A program made the translations under genes and the position numbers. The notes under the pieces are model-generated. The model was not told the origin of the DNA. It worked only from the letters and a program-made list of their open reading frames with translations, and did not search any database. From the NCBI RefSeq assembly GCF_014649775.1, contig NZ_BMTR01000001.1, forward strand, positions 248,001-312,000: a DNA stretch of 64,000 nt, given 5' to 3'. The stretch is from Streptomyces longisporoflavus (GTDB taxonomy: Bacteria; Actinomycetota; Actinomycetes; Streptomycetales; Streptomycetaceae). Shown in pieces: positions 36,757-44,845 of this stretch (position 1 is its first letter; each line of letters starts with the position of its first letter).

Positions 36757-38076
36757 TCACCCTCCGTACGTCGCCTCGGACTCACCAAGGACCGCCGCGA
36801 AGTCCGCCGCGAATCGTGCCGCGTCCGGCACCTCCAGTGTGGCGGTGGTGACCCGTACGGCCGTAGGCGTGGCGATACGGAACCGGGAGCCCGCGGCCAC
36901 CCACCACCCGCGCGAGCGCAGGCCGTTGACCACCGCGGACTCGTCCCGCACCGGCACCCATACGTTCATCCCGCTCGCGCCGTGGGCCGCGATGCCCAGC
37001 CGAGTGAGTTCTCCGGTCAGCGCCCGGCGCCGCTCGGTGTAGACCCGCTCGGCCTGCCCCACAAGCGCTCGGGCCGCGGGATCGGTCATCGTGCGCTCAA
37101 GGGTCTCCTGCAGTAGGTGACTGACCCACCCCGAAGTCATCAGCATCCGCCCCTCGTGCCGGGCCAGCGTGGTGGCGTCGCATGCCAGAGCCGCCCAACG
37201 CAGGTCGATGCCCAGGTGCTTGGACACGGTCCGCACCTGGGCCCAGCGTCCGAGTCCGCCGGCCGCCAGCGTGTACGCGGGCGCGCCCGCGATGTCCGCG
37301 TTGTGGTCGTCCTCCACGACAAGCACCTCCGGGAAGCCGCCGAGGACTGCGAGCAGGGCATCGCGGCGCACCTTGGAGAAGGTGCCGCCCACCGGATTCT
37401 GCGCCCGCGGACTGCACACCACGGCCCTGGCCCCGGCCTGGAGCGCGCCGCGCAGCGCCTCCGGCCTGATCCCCTCTTCGTCCACGGCCACCGGCACCAT
37501 GCGCAGGCCCAACGCCGGTACCAGGTCGAGGAGATGGTGGAAGCCGGGGTCCTCGACGGCCACCGCGTCGCCCGGTCGCAGCTCCGTGGACAGCAGCCGC
37601 GCCATGCAGTCCAGGGCGCCGTGCGAGAAGGTCACGCGGCTGTCCGGTACTCCGTCCCGGGCGAACCATTCCCGCGCCAGCTCCTCAAGTGCCGGACGGC
37701 GCGGAGAACCACGGTGCGAGCCGCCGACGGGGTCCACCCGGCCGGGCGGCAGCAGCACGGGAAGGAGCGCCGGGTCCGGATGTCCGCCCGACAGATCGCG
37801 GACCCCCGGCGGCACCTTCGCCGGACGGCGCGCTCCGACCGCGGGGGCGCTGGCCACCACCGTCCCGCCCCGGCCGAGCGTCACGACGATTCCGCGCTGC
37901 CGGAGTTCTTTGTATGCGGTCGCGACCGTGCCCGCGCTGACTCCGAGTTCTTCGGCGAGACGTCGTACCGGAGGCAGTGCGTCGCCCGGCCCCAAGCCGC
38001 CCTCGGCCACGCCTTGTTCGACCGAGGAGGTAATGCCCTTGGCGGTCGTACCACTGATCGCATATTGTGCTGCCAC
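36757..38076 (-). CDS. MocR/PdxR-type GntR regulator with aminotransferase domain
   Basis: A 439-residue fusion: an N-terminal GntR helix-turn-helix (LGPGDALPPVRRLAEELGVSAGTVATAYKELRQRGIV) and a fold-type I PLP aminotransferase-like domain with the Schiff-base Lys in TVSKHLGIDLRWA and the VVEDDHNADI Asp motif. Starts with GTG at 38076 (AAQYAISG). MocR proteins use PLP or its adducts as effectors and regulate adjacent genes. The divergent MFS exporter 92 bases away is the likely target. The downstream GNAT gene is in the same operon. Confidence 0.9.
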   Translation of the reverse strand: MAAQYAISGTTAKGITSSVEQGVAEGGLGPGDALPPVRRLAEELGVSAGTVATAYKELRQRGIVVTLGRGGTVVASAPAVGARRPAKVPPGVRDLSGGHPDPALLPVLLPPGRVDPVGGSHRGSPRRPALEELAREWFARDGVPDSRVTFSHGALDCMARLLSTELRPGDAVAVEDPGFHHLLDLVPALGLRMVPVAVDEEGIRPEALRGALQAGARAVVCSPRAQNPVGGTFSKVRRDALLAVLGGFPEVLVVEDDHNADIAGAPAYTLAAGGLGRWAQVRTVSKHLGIDLRWAALACDATTLARHEGRMLMTSGWVSHLLQETLERTMTDPAARALVGQAERVYTERRRALTGELTRLGIAAHGASGMNVWVPVRDESAVVNGLRSRGWWVAAGSRFRIATPTAVRVTTATLEVPDAARFAADFAAVLGESEATYGG

Positions 38077-38087
38077 GTAACGCAGTA

Positions 38088-38099
38088 TGTATCAGTACA
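38088..38099. promoter_or_regulatory. MocR operator candidate
   Basis: TGTA-TCAG-TACA, an inverted repeat in the 92-base divergent region, 11 bases upstream of the MocR start. AGTA also occurs as a direct repeat in it, as MocR sites often do. Functional assignment is inferred from position. Confidence 0.4.
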
Positions 38100-38131
38100 A
38101 AAGCAAGAGTCAAGCGGACGCCGGAACGTCA

Positions 38132-38151
38132 CATCGCATCGCATCGCATCG
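38132..38151. repeat. pentanucleotide CATCG tandem repeat, four copies
   Basis: CATCG repeated four times exactly, ending 7 bases before the AAGGGGG ribosome site of the MFS exporter gene. Copy-number change here would alter the leader or promoter spacing without affecting the protein. Confidence 0.75.
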
Positions 38152-38168
38152 CAGAGCAAGGGGGAGTG

Positions 38169-39458
38169 GTGAGCCTCAGTCGCAGGCGGGCCGCACTGTA
38201 CGCACGGATACCAGGGGGCCTCGACGGCCGGCGCATGCTCTGGATCGCCCTGATCAACAAGGCGGGCACCGGACTGTGGATGGGAGCAGCCGCCCTCTAC
38301 TTCACCCTGGTCACCGGGCTCTCCGTCGCCGAGGTCGGCATCCTCATGGGGGTATCGGGCGCCGTCGGCATCGCGGGCGCGCCGCTCGCGGGGCACCTCG
38401 CCGACCGCTTCCCCGTCACGCGCGTCATGATCGGATCCCAACTCCAGCAGGCCATCGCCCTGTTGGCGCTGCTCACGACGGACAACTTCGCCCTACTCCT
38501 GCTGTACTCGGCCGTCAACAGCCTCGCCGACCGCGGCGCGAACGTCCTCACCAAGCTGTACGCCGCCCGCATCGCGGGCCCGGACCGCACCAAGTACCAG
38601 GCCGTGCAGCGCTCGGTCTCCAACGCGGGATGGGCCATCGGCGGCCTGGCCGGGGCGCTCGCGCTGGCCGTCGGCACCACCTACGCCTACCAGGCCCTGC
38701 TCATCGGCAACGTGCTCAGTTTCCTCGTCGCCTCGGTTCTCACCATGCGCTGCGCGGAACCGCCGTCGCCCTCCCGGGTGGTGACCGACTCCACGGTCCC
38801 CGCACGCCCCGCTCAGCCCTCCAACCCGTGGCGCGACCGCCCCTATCTGCTGTTCACCGCCACCGAGGCGGCGCTCTTCCTCGACGACGCGGTGCTCCAG
38901 GTCGGCCTGCCGCTGTGGATCGTCCACGCCACCGACGCCCCGCACGGCCTCGCGCCGCTGCTCATGGTCCTCAACTGCGTCCTCGTCGTCTGCTGCCAGG
39001 TCCCGCTGTCCCGCTTCGGGGCCACGCCGGACGGAGCCCGCAGGCTCCTGGTCCCCCTCGCGGCCTGTTTCGTCGTCGGCTGCGCCGCCATGACCGTCTC
39101 GGCGGCGGGCGGCACCTGGCTCGCCGTCGTCGCCCTCGTGATCGCGGCGATCGGGTTCACCTTCGCGGAGATCCTGCACGCCATCGCGTCCTGGGAACTC
39201 TCCATCGCGCTCGCCCCCGACGACGCACAGGGCGCCTACCTCGGCGTGCACGGCCTCTCCTCGTCCGCCCAGCGCAGCGGGGGACCGCTCCTGGTCACCG
39301 CCGTGATCACCGCGGGCGCCTTCGCCTGGCCGCTGCTCGGGGCGGGTGTGATCGCGACGGTCGCGGCGCAGAGCCGTCTCGTACGCAAGCGGCTGACGCC
39401 CGCGACGGCGTACCGCCCGCCGCGGTTGCGCGGCGGGCGGTACGCGGGGAGGCGTTGA
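38169..39458 (+). CDS. MFS transporter
   Basis: A 429-residue, 12-helix major facilitator protein beginning with GTG at 38169 behind AAGGGGG. Motif A-like GHLADRFPVTRVMI between helices 2 and 3, a SAVNSLADRGANVLTKLYAARI loop, and LGVHGLSSSAQRSGGPLLVTAVI near the end are visible. The cytoplasmic loop in the middle is Pro/Ser-rich. It resembles the YfmO/SAV-type exporters regulated by MocR proteins. Substrate unknown; possibly expelled metabolite or antibiotic. Confidence 0.9.
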   Translation: MSLSRRRAALYARIPGGLDGRRMLWIALINKAGTGLWMGAAALYFTLVTGLSVAEVGILMGVSGAVGIAGAPLAGHLADRFPVTRVMIGSQLQQAIALLALLTTDNFALLLLYSAVNSLADRGANVLTKLYAARIAGPDRTKYQAVQRSVSNAGWAIGGLAGALALAVGTTYAYQALLIGNVLSFLVASVLTMRCAEPPSPSRVVTDSTVPARPAQPSNPWRDRPYLLFTATEAALFLDDAVLQVGLPLWIVHATDAPHGLAPLLMVLNCVLVVCCQVPLSRFGATPDGARRLLVPLAACFVVGCAAMTVSAAGGTWLAVVALVIAAIGFTFAEILHAIASWELSIALAPDDAQGAYLGVHGLSSSAQRSGGPLLVTAVITAGAFAWPLLGAGVIATVAAQSRLVRKRLTPATAYRPPRLRGGRYAGRR

Positions 39459-39470
39459 GAGCCCGCGGCC

Positions 39471-40538
39471 TCAGCGGCCGATGCGGATGCGGTGGACCTG
39501 GTCCTGGCCCTCGGGGCCCGTGCCGGACTTGTCGACCACGAACGCCGTGCCGCCCGTCACCTGGACGTGGTTGGGGTTGGCGCCGGTGGCGAGGGTCTCG
39601 ACGACGGCGCCCTTGGCGGGGTCGACGACCGTCACGGTGCCGGGGGTGCGGTTGGCGACCAGGACACTGCCCGTACGCCGGTCGGTGGCGACGGACAGGG
39701 CGCCCGCGCCGGTCGGCACGGACTTCGTGACCGCACCCTTTTTGAGGTCGACGACCGAGAGGCCGCCGGCCGCCTGGTCGGCGGTGTAGGCGGTGCGGCC
39801 GTCCTTGGAGAGCGCGATGGAGATCGGGCCGTCACCGGTGGGGATCAGGCGGGGGCTCTCGCTTTTGCGGGTGATCTCGATGATGCGGTCGCCGTTGAGG
39901 TCGGCGGCGTAGGCGGTGCCGGTCCGGGCGTTCACGGCGAGGCCGGCCGGGCCCGATCCCTCGACCGTGACGCGCTTCTTCTCCTTGAAGGTGCGGGTGT
40001 CGAAGGCGACCACGGTGCCGTCGCCGAAGCTGCTCGCCCACGCCGTGTTGTGCTTGGCGTCCACGACGATCTCGCGGGCGTGGTTCACGCCGGGCAGTGA
40101 GACGAGGTGCTTGCCGGTGCGCTGGTCGTAGACGGCGACGGAGTTGTCGCGGGTGTTCGTCGTCCAGACGGTGTTGTGCTCGTCGTCGACAGCGATTCCG
40201 TAGACGGCCTCGACGGCGCCGGTCCCGGCGTTGGTCACCGGCGGCGTGTAGCTGTCCTTCACCTTCAGCGTGCGCGGGTCGACCTTCAGGAGGCTGGAGG
40301 TGGTGACCGGGGGCCGGCCCACCGCGGAGGTGGCCCACAGCACGTTGTTCCGCTCGGAGTACGCGGACTGGTAGAGCCCCTTCACGAGCGGCGCGGACTC
40401 GACGGTCGAGCCGGAGCCTTTGCCGGTGCTCTGGCCGGGCTGCGCGGAGGCGGTACCGGTCAGGGCCAGCGCGCTGCCCGCGGCGAGGGCCACGGCGACT
40501 GCGGCGGTACGGCGGATGCGGCAGGTGAGTGAGGTCAT
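39471..40538 (-). CDS. secreted YncE-like (YVTN) beta-propeller protein, iron-box controlled
   Basis: A 355-residue secreted seven-blade propeller. Signal peptide with TASAQ cleavage (MTSLTCRIRRTAAVAVALAAGSALALTGTASAQ). Repeats of the YVTN type follow, e.g. VDDEHNTVWTTNTRDNSVAVYD, VDAKHNTAWASSFGDGTVVAFD, VNARTGTAYAADLNGDRIIEI, LSKDGRTAYTADQAAGGLSVVD, and ATDRRTGSVLVANRTPGTVTVVD. E. coli YncE is a homologous propeller repressed by Fur. Here a DtxR/IdeR-type iron box lies 56 bases upstream of the start, indicating induction when iron is scarce. The protein may bind a metal complex or DNA on the cell surface; the mechanism is not established. Confidence 0.9.
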   Translation of the reverse strand: MTSLTCRIRRTAAVAVALAAGSALALTGTASAQPGQSTGKGSGSTVESAPLVKGLYQSAYSERNNVLWATSAVGRPPVTTSSLLKVDPRTLKVKDSYTPPVTNAGTGAVEAVYGIAVDDEHNTVWTTNTRDNSVAVYDQRTGKHLVSLPGVNHAREIVVDAKHNTAWASSFGDGTVVAFDTRTFKEKKRVTVEGSGPAGLAVNARTGTAYAADLNGDRIIEITRKSESPRLIPTGDGPISIALSKDGRTAYTADQAAGGLSVVDLKKGAVTKSVPTGAGALSVATDRRTGSVLVANRTPGTVTVVDPAKGAVVETLATGANPNHVQVTGGTAFVVDKSGTGPEGQDQVHRIRIGR

Positions 40539-40593
40539 GCTGCGTCAATCTCCTTGACTGGGGCGCCTCCAGGAGAGGCGATCACTCGCTAAC

Positions 40594-40612
40594 TTAGCTT
40601 AGCCTAACCTAA
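40594..40612. promoter_or_regulatory. iron box (DmdR/IdeR operator)
   Basis: TTAGCTTAGCCTAACCTAA matches the DtxR/IdeR/DmdR consensus palindrome TTAGGTTAGSCTAACCTAA at 18 of 19 positions (C instead of G at position 5). It lies in the 211-base gap between the divergent YncE-like and S33 peptidase genes, 55 bases from the first and 138 from the second, so it most directly controls the YncE-like gene. Confidence 0.92.
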
Positions 40613-40749
40613 GTCTCACACCTCGAATTGTGTGGCGCCCGCCACACCTGACTCTATGGCCCCTAGGGGTAAGGCGGGGGCAAACCCCCGCCCGGGAAAG
40701 CCAGTTGGCCGGATGGGGCCGCCGGGGAAGACCGGCGAAGCTCTTTCCC

Positions 40750-42252
40750 ATGACGAAGATCAAGCGAAACGCAGCCCTGCTCGCCGCCTCCGCGGCCGTC
40801 CTCGGTCTCACCGCACCGGTGGCCGCCACGGCCTCGACTCCCGCCGCCCCCGACGCTGCCTCCGCCGCCGCCCCTCTCGACTGGAAACCGTGCGAAGGCA
40901 GCGGCCTCGACCCCCGCCAGGAGTGCGCGACCGTCGAAGTCCCGATGGACTACGCCCACCCCGAGGGCGAGCAGATAGGCATCGCGGTCTCCCGCATCCC
41001 CGGCGAGAACCCCGACGCGCGCCGCGGCGTTCTGCTCCTGATCCCCGGCGGGCCCGGCGGCTCCGGCATCAACAACCCCTCGGGCAAGGGCCAGAAGCTG
41101 CCGCAGGCGGTCCGCGACGCCTACGACCTGATCGGCTTCGACCCCCGCGGCCTCGGCCGCTCGTCGCCGGTCAGCTGCGACTTCGAACACGCCGACCTGG
41201 CCACCTCGGCGCTGCGCCCCTGGCCCGCCGCCGACGGCTCCATCACCGGCAACATGACCGTCGCGCGGCGGACGTCGGACGCCTGCGCACGCAACGGCGG
41301 TGAACTCATCCGCCACATCAACACCGCCAACCAGGCCCGCGACCTCGACCGCATCCGGGCGGCGCTCGGCGAGCGGAAGGTCTCCGCGTGGGGTGTCTCC
41401 TACGGAACGTACGTCGGAGCCGTCTATAGCCGCCTCTTCCCGCACCGCACCGACCGCATCGTCCTTGACAGCAATGACGACCCCGACCCCACCCGGGTCT
41501 CGCGCGCCTGGATCGCCGGGCACGAGCAGGGCGTAGAGGACACCTTCCCCGAGTTCGCCGAGTGGGCCTCCGAGCCCGGCAATCCGGACCGCCTGGCCGG
41601 GACGGCGGCCGAGGTGCGCCCGATGTTCCTGCGGCTCGCCGCCGAGCTCGACCGTGCGCCGATCCCGTGGCCCGGCGCCAACCCGGAGGAGCTCAACGGC
41701 AACGTCCTGCGCCAGAGCCTCCTGAACACGCTCCACGACCCCGACGGATTCCCCGGCTTGGCGAAGCTGATCCTGGCCGCCCAGCGGGGCACGGTCCCGC
41801 CCGCCCCGCAGGCACCGCCGGAGCCGGCGCTGCAGAACGCCGTCGCGGTGGGCTCCGCGGTCCTCTGCAACGACGTCGAGTGGCCCGAATCGACGGCCGC
41901 GTACGAGAAGGCGGTCGCCGAGAGCCGCAGCAAGTACCCCCTGACCGCGGGCATGCCGAGGAACGCGATGCTGTGCGCCGCCTGGCCGTTCCGGCCGAAG
42001 GAGGCGCCGGTCCGCATCACTGACGGCGGCCCGTCGAACATCCTCCTCGTCCAGAACGAGCGCGACCCGGCGACCCCGCTCGCCGGAGCCCTCAAGCTCC
42101 GCGCGGCCCTGGGCAAACGAGCCACGATGGTGACGGTGAACTCGACCGGCCACGACGCCTACCTCGCCAACGGCAACGCGTGCGGCGACCGCACCGTCTC
42201 CCGCTACCTGGCAACGGGTGAGCGCCCGGCGCGCGACACGTACTGCGACTAG
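40750..42252 (+). CDS. secreted alpha/beta hydrolase, S33 family tripeptidyl aminopeptidase-like
   Basis: A 500-residue exported serine hydrolase. Signal peptide MTKIKRNAALLAASAAVLGLTAPVAATA, then the S33/Slp-type fold: LLLIPGGPGGSG oxyanion motif (about 95-106), nucleophile Ser217 in SAWGVSYGTYVG, Asp in NERDPATPL near 442, His in NSTGHDAYL near 460, and a TAP-like C-terminal lid. It resembles Streptomyces SlpD/SlpE and tripeptidyl aminopeptidases, which trim propeptides or scavenge peptides. ATG at 40750. The 4-base tail overlap with the APH gene is convergent. Confidence 0.92.
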   Translation: MTKIKRNAALLAASAAVLGLTAPVAATASTPAAPDAASAAAPLDWKPCEGSGLDPRQECATVEVPMDYAHPEGEQIGIAVSRIPGENPDARRGVLLLIPGGPGGSGINNPSGKGQKLPQAVRDAYDLIGFDPRGLGRSSPVSCDFEHADLATSALRPWPAADGSITGNMTVARRTSDACARNGGELIRHINTANQARDLDRIRAALGERKVSAWGVSYGTYVGAVYSRLFPHRTDRIVLDSNDDPDPTRVSRAWIAGHEQGVEDTFPEFAEWASEPGNPDRLAGTAAEVRPMFLRLAAELDRAPIPWPGANPEELNGNVLRQSLLNTLHDPDGFPGLAKLILAAQRGTVPPAPQAPPEPALQNAVAVGSAVLCNDVEWPESTAAYEKAVAESRSKYPLTAGMPRNAMLCAAWPFRPKEAPVRITDGGPSNILLVQNERDPATPLAGALKLRAALGKRATMVTVNSTGHDAYLANGNACGDRTVSRYLATGERPARDTYCD

Positions 42253-43217
42253 GCCGAGGCACCGCCTCTTCGGACCAGCAACTCCGCGGTGTCCAGGAAG
42301 GGCCGACCGAACTCCTCCGCGCCGAAGCCGAGCACATAGAGTCCCGTAGATACCCGCTCGAGAAAGCCCCACTCCCAGATCGCCCGCTGATCCACCCCGG
42401 TCCGGTCCGCGAGCAGCGCGCAGTACGAGTGGACGAGCCCGCGGGCCGTGGCTCTGTCCTCGCCCCGCAACTCCGCGCACCAGTCGCGGAGCACGACCCC
42501 GAGGTCGTACGCGGGATCGGCGAGGAACCCGTCGGGGTCCACGAAGACGAACCCCGCTCCGGCCCCGGTGCGCGGTGCGGCGACACGCAGCGCGTTTCCG
42601 GGGTGAGGGTCGCCGTGCACGACGACACAGCGCCCGGGGTCGAAGGCGGCGGCGCGACGCTCGGCGAACGTCAGCGCCTGGCTCACGACCCGCTCCGGGC
42701 AGGGCCGGCCGAGACTCTCCCACAGCCGCCCGACCATCTCGCCCAAGGTGCGGGCCTTGTCCTTCGCCGGATCGACGGTCAGCTCCGGAGCGCGGGGTAC
42801 TTGCCAGGCACTCCGCAGCATGGCGCACAGTGTCTCGATCTGCTGTCGCGGTGCGAGCCCGAGCCGGTCCAACGACGGCCCGAGGGCTTCCTGGAGCATG
42901 GCGTGCCGCTCGGAGTCGTGCGCGAGCAGGCGCGCGTATCCCCGGCCGTCCGCCAGACGCAGAGTCTGCACCTGGCCTGCGAAGTCCGGTGCGGGCAGCG
43001 AGAGTTTGAGTACCGCGTCCCGCCCGTCACCGGTCCGCGCCCGCGCCACATAAGAGGAACTGCCGCCGGACAACGGCTGCCCGACGTCGATGGACCACCG
43101 CCGCTCCAGATCGTCGATGAGGCCGGGCAGCCCTGCGAGCCACTGCTCCCCGGCTATCCCCAGACTCCGGGCCTTCTGGCGTACGAGAGGCTGCACTTCG
43201 ACGGTCGGCTTGGTCAC
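42249..43217 (-). CDS. aminoglycoside phosphotransferase family protein, APH(6)-like
   Basis: A 322-residue kinase of the aminoglycoside/hydroxyurea resistance kinase family. Brenner motif VVVHGDPHPGNAL (His201, Asp203) and the magnesium Asp227 in FVDPDGF are intact, as is the DLGVVLRDW segment. The N-terminal LSGGSSSYVARA is a nucleotide-binding loop. Streptomycin 6-kinases have this architecture; the true substrate is not known. Convergent overlap of 4 bases with the S33 hydrolase gene. The upstream flank has no associated antibiotic genes. Confidence 0.88.
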   Translation of the reverse strand: MTKPTVEVQPLVRQKARSLGIAGEQWLAGLPGLIDDLERRWSIDVGQPLSGGSSSYVARARTGDGRDAVLKLSLPAPDFAGQVQTLRLADGRGYARLLAHDSERHAMLQEALGPSLDRLGLAPRQQIETLCAMLRSAWQVPRAPELTVDPAKDKARTLGEMVGRLWESLGRPCPERVVSQALTFAERRAAAFDPGRCVVVHGDPHPGNALRVAAPRTGAGAGFVFVDPDGFLADPAYDLGVVLRDWCAELRGEDRATARGLVHSYCALLADRTGVDQRAIWEWGFLERVSTGLYVLGFGAEEFGRPFLDTAELLVRRGGASA

Positions 43218-43324
43218 GGCGTTGATTATGAGGCCGGTAACGGAGCCGGGCCGAACCTCACCTGCCCTGCCCGGAGCGCGGAACTCTTTCGTCCATCCTC
43301 GGCCCCTTCTACGATCAGCGAGAT

Positions 43325-43356
43325 TTGATCACTTCCGATCAAGTTGATGCCATCAA
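43325..43356. promoter_or_regulatory. array of TTGAT/ATCAA half-sites upstream of the metalloprotease gene
   Basis: TTGATC at 43325-43330 pairs with GATCAA at 43337-43342; immediately next, TTGAT at 43344-43348 pairs with ATCAA at 43352-43356. Two adjacent inverted repeats with a shared half-site within 43 bases of the GTG start look like a tandem operator. Confidence 0.55.
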
Positions 43357-43367
43357 TGGGGGGTCTA

Positions 43368-44375
43368 GTGTTCAGAGTTCGCCGAGTCGCGTTCAGATCG
43401 GCCGTCGCTTTCGCTCTGACCTGTGCAGTGTCGGTAGCGGCCGCGCCCGCGCAGGCCGAGTCCGTCCCCGCAACCTGCGGCGCGATTCCCGACACCGGTG
43501 AGCTGACCGTCGCACAGGTGCCGACAGGAACGCTGACGCGGGACTGCGACCTGACCGGGCGCACAGTCGTCCACGACGGGATGGGGGTGGCGATCCCCGC
43601 CCGTGGCGAGACCGTGCGGATCGAGGCGGTGGGCGCGCGGGACGCCGGCGCACATGGCTTCTCGCTGGGCGTCACCGAACAGGGCGCCGTGTTCTACGAG
43701 TTGGACAGCCCGGAGGGCGTCGGCGGAGCCGCCGGGACGAAGAAGCAGGCTGACGGCAACGCTCGGGCAGCGGCCCCCGCGGCCTGCTCGGACAACCTGT
43801 TGCTCCCGTGGGACTGGGAGGACTTCGACTACTACGAGTGGTACATCGGCGACGGCGGCATGCCGGGAGGGCTGTCGAAGGCCAATGCCATCACTGCCTT
43901 CAAAGACGCCATCAACAACATCACCGGCGGCTACAACGACTGCGGCATAGCCGACACCATAGACGCCGGACACCGGTACAAGGGCGCCACGACCTACGAG
44001 GCGGACATCGGCAGCGACGGCTACTGCACACCCCGCGACAAGCAGAGCACCTGGGACGCCGGCAACCTCGAGGCCGGGACCCTCGCCGCCACCTGCGGGT
44101 GGACGACCAACAGGGGTGGCAGCGACGACCTGATCGAGGCGGACGTGCGCTACAACACGACCGACTTCAATTTCACCAACAACCCCACCAGTTCGTGCAC
44201 CTCGCACTACGACCTGCGCGCCGTGGGCACGCACGAAGCCGGCCACGTCTTCGGCCTCGACCATGCCCCCGCCGGGCACGACAATCTGACCATGACTCCC
44301 AGCATCGGGGCCTGCGACAAGAGCCTGCGCACACTGGGCAAGGGAGACATGCGAACCCTTGAGGCGATCTACTGA
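43368..44375 (+). CDS. secreted zinc metalloprotease, matrixin-like (HExxHxxGxxH)
   Basis: A 335-residue secreted protein starting with GTG at 43368, preceded by GGGGGG (ATG at 43344 is an alternative). Signal peptide MFRVRRVAFRSAVAFALTCAVSVAAAPAQA. The zinc-binding motif HEAGHVFGLDH is at residues 289-299, with a downstream Met in LTMTPSIGACDKS as a possible Met-turn, as in metzincins such as M10/M12-like proteases. Four or more Cys pairs suggest disulfides. The N-terminal 130 residues form an unassigned domain that may be a propeptide or inhibitor. It precedes a lipoprotein gene by 19 bases. Confidence 0.85.
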   Translation: MFRVRRVAFRSAVAFALTCAVSVAAAPAQAESVPATCGAIPDTGELTVAQVPTGTLTRDCDLTGRTVVHDGMGVAIPARGETVRIEAVGARDAGAHGFSLGVTEQGAVFYELDSPEGVGGAAGTKKQADGNARAAAPAACSDNLLLPWDWEDFDYYEWYIGDGGMPGGLSKANAITAFKDAINNITGGYNDCGIADTIDAGHRYKGATTYEADIGSDGYCTPRDKQSTWDAGNLEAGTLAATCGWTTNRGGSDDLIEADVRYNTTDFNFTNNPTSSCTSHYDLRAVGTHEAGHVFGLDHAPAGHDNLTMTPSIGACDKSLRTLGKGDMRTLEAIY

Positions 44376-44394
44376 GAGCGAGGTTCTCCCGCCG

Positions 44395-44805
44395 ATGAAC
44401 CACCCGAGGCAGCTGCCCGTAACAATCGCCATGGCTTGCCTGCTGCTTTCCACGACTGCCTGTGGGGAGGAGAGCGGCGAAGGGCCCAAGTCGGATGCGG
44501 GAGGGCGCAATAAGGGGTCCGGTTCCTGCGCGCTTCAGTTCACGTACGAAGGCCGTACCTACAAGGACGTCGCCAACCTGCGATTCACCGCCACCACCAG
44601 GTTGGGCGATGCCACCCGGTCACCGTGCAACGACACGGGCGAGGAACCCGACTCCGGAGAGCAGCTCAAGAAGGAATCCGCCTACAAGATCTCGGGCGTC
44701 TCTCCGAGGGTCGCCATCGCGGTGGGTGACAACGCCAAGACGGCCAAGCTCTTCGCCGTGTACTCCGGGTCGAAGTTGCCGGAAGAGGTCAAGGAGCTGC
44801 GCTGA
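44395..44805 (+). CDS. lipoprotein, DUF6281-like
   Basis: A 136-residue lipoprotein starting MNHPRQLPVTIAMACLLLSTTAC, with lipobox LSTTAC. The mature domain contains CALQFTYEGRTYKDVANLRF and LGDATRSPCNDTG, matching the pattern of DUF6281 proteins of Streptomyces (Y-x-GRTY then a Cys-x-D turn). Function unknown. It lies 19 bases downstream of the metalloprotease gene, probably in one operon, so it might be a partner or inhibitor of that enzyme (inference). Confidence 0.75.
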   Translation: MNHPRQLPVTIAMACLLLSTTACGEESGEGPKSDAGGRNKGSGSCALQFTYEGRTYKDVANLRFTATTRLGDATRSPCNDTGEEPDSGEQLKKESAYKISGVSPRVAIAVGDNAKTAKLFAVYSGSKLPEEVKELR

Positions 44806-44845
44806 GCCGTGCGCGGTTCAGCCGTGTACACAGCTGTGAGCGGCA

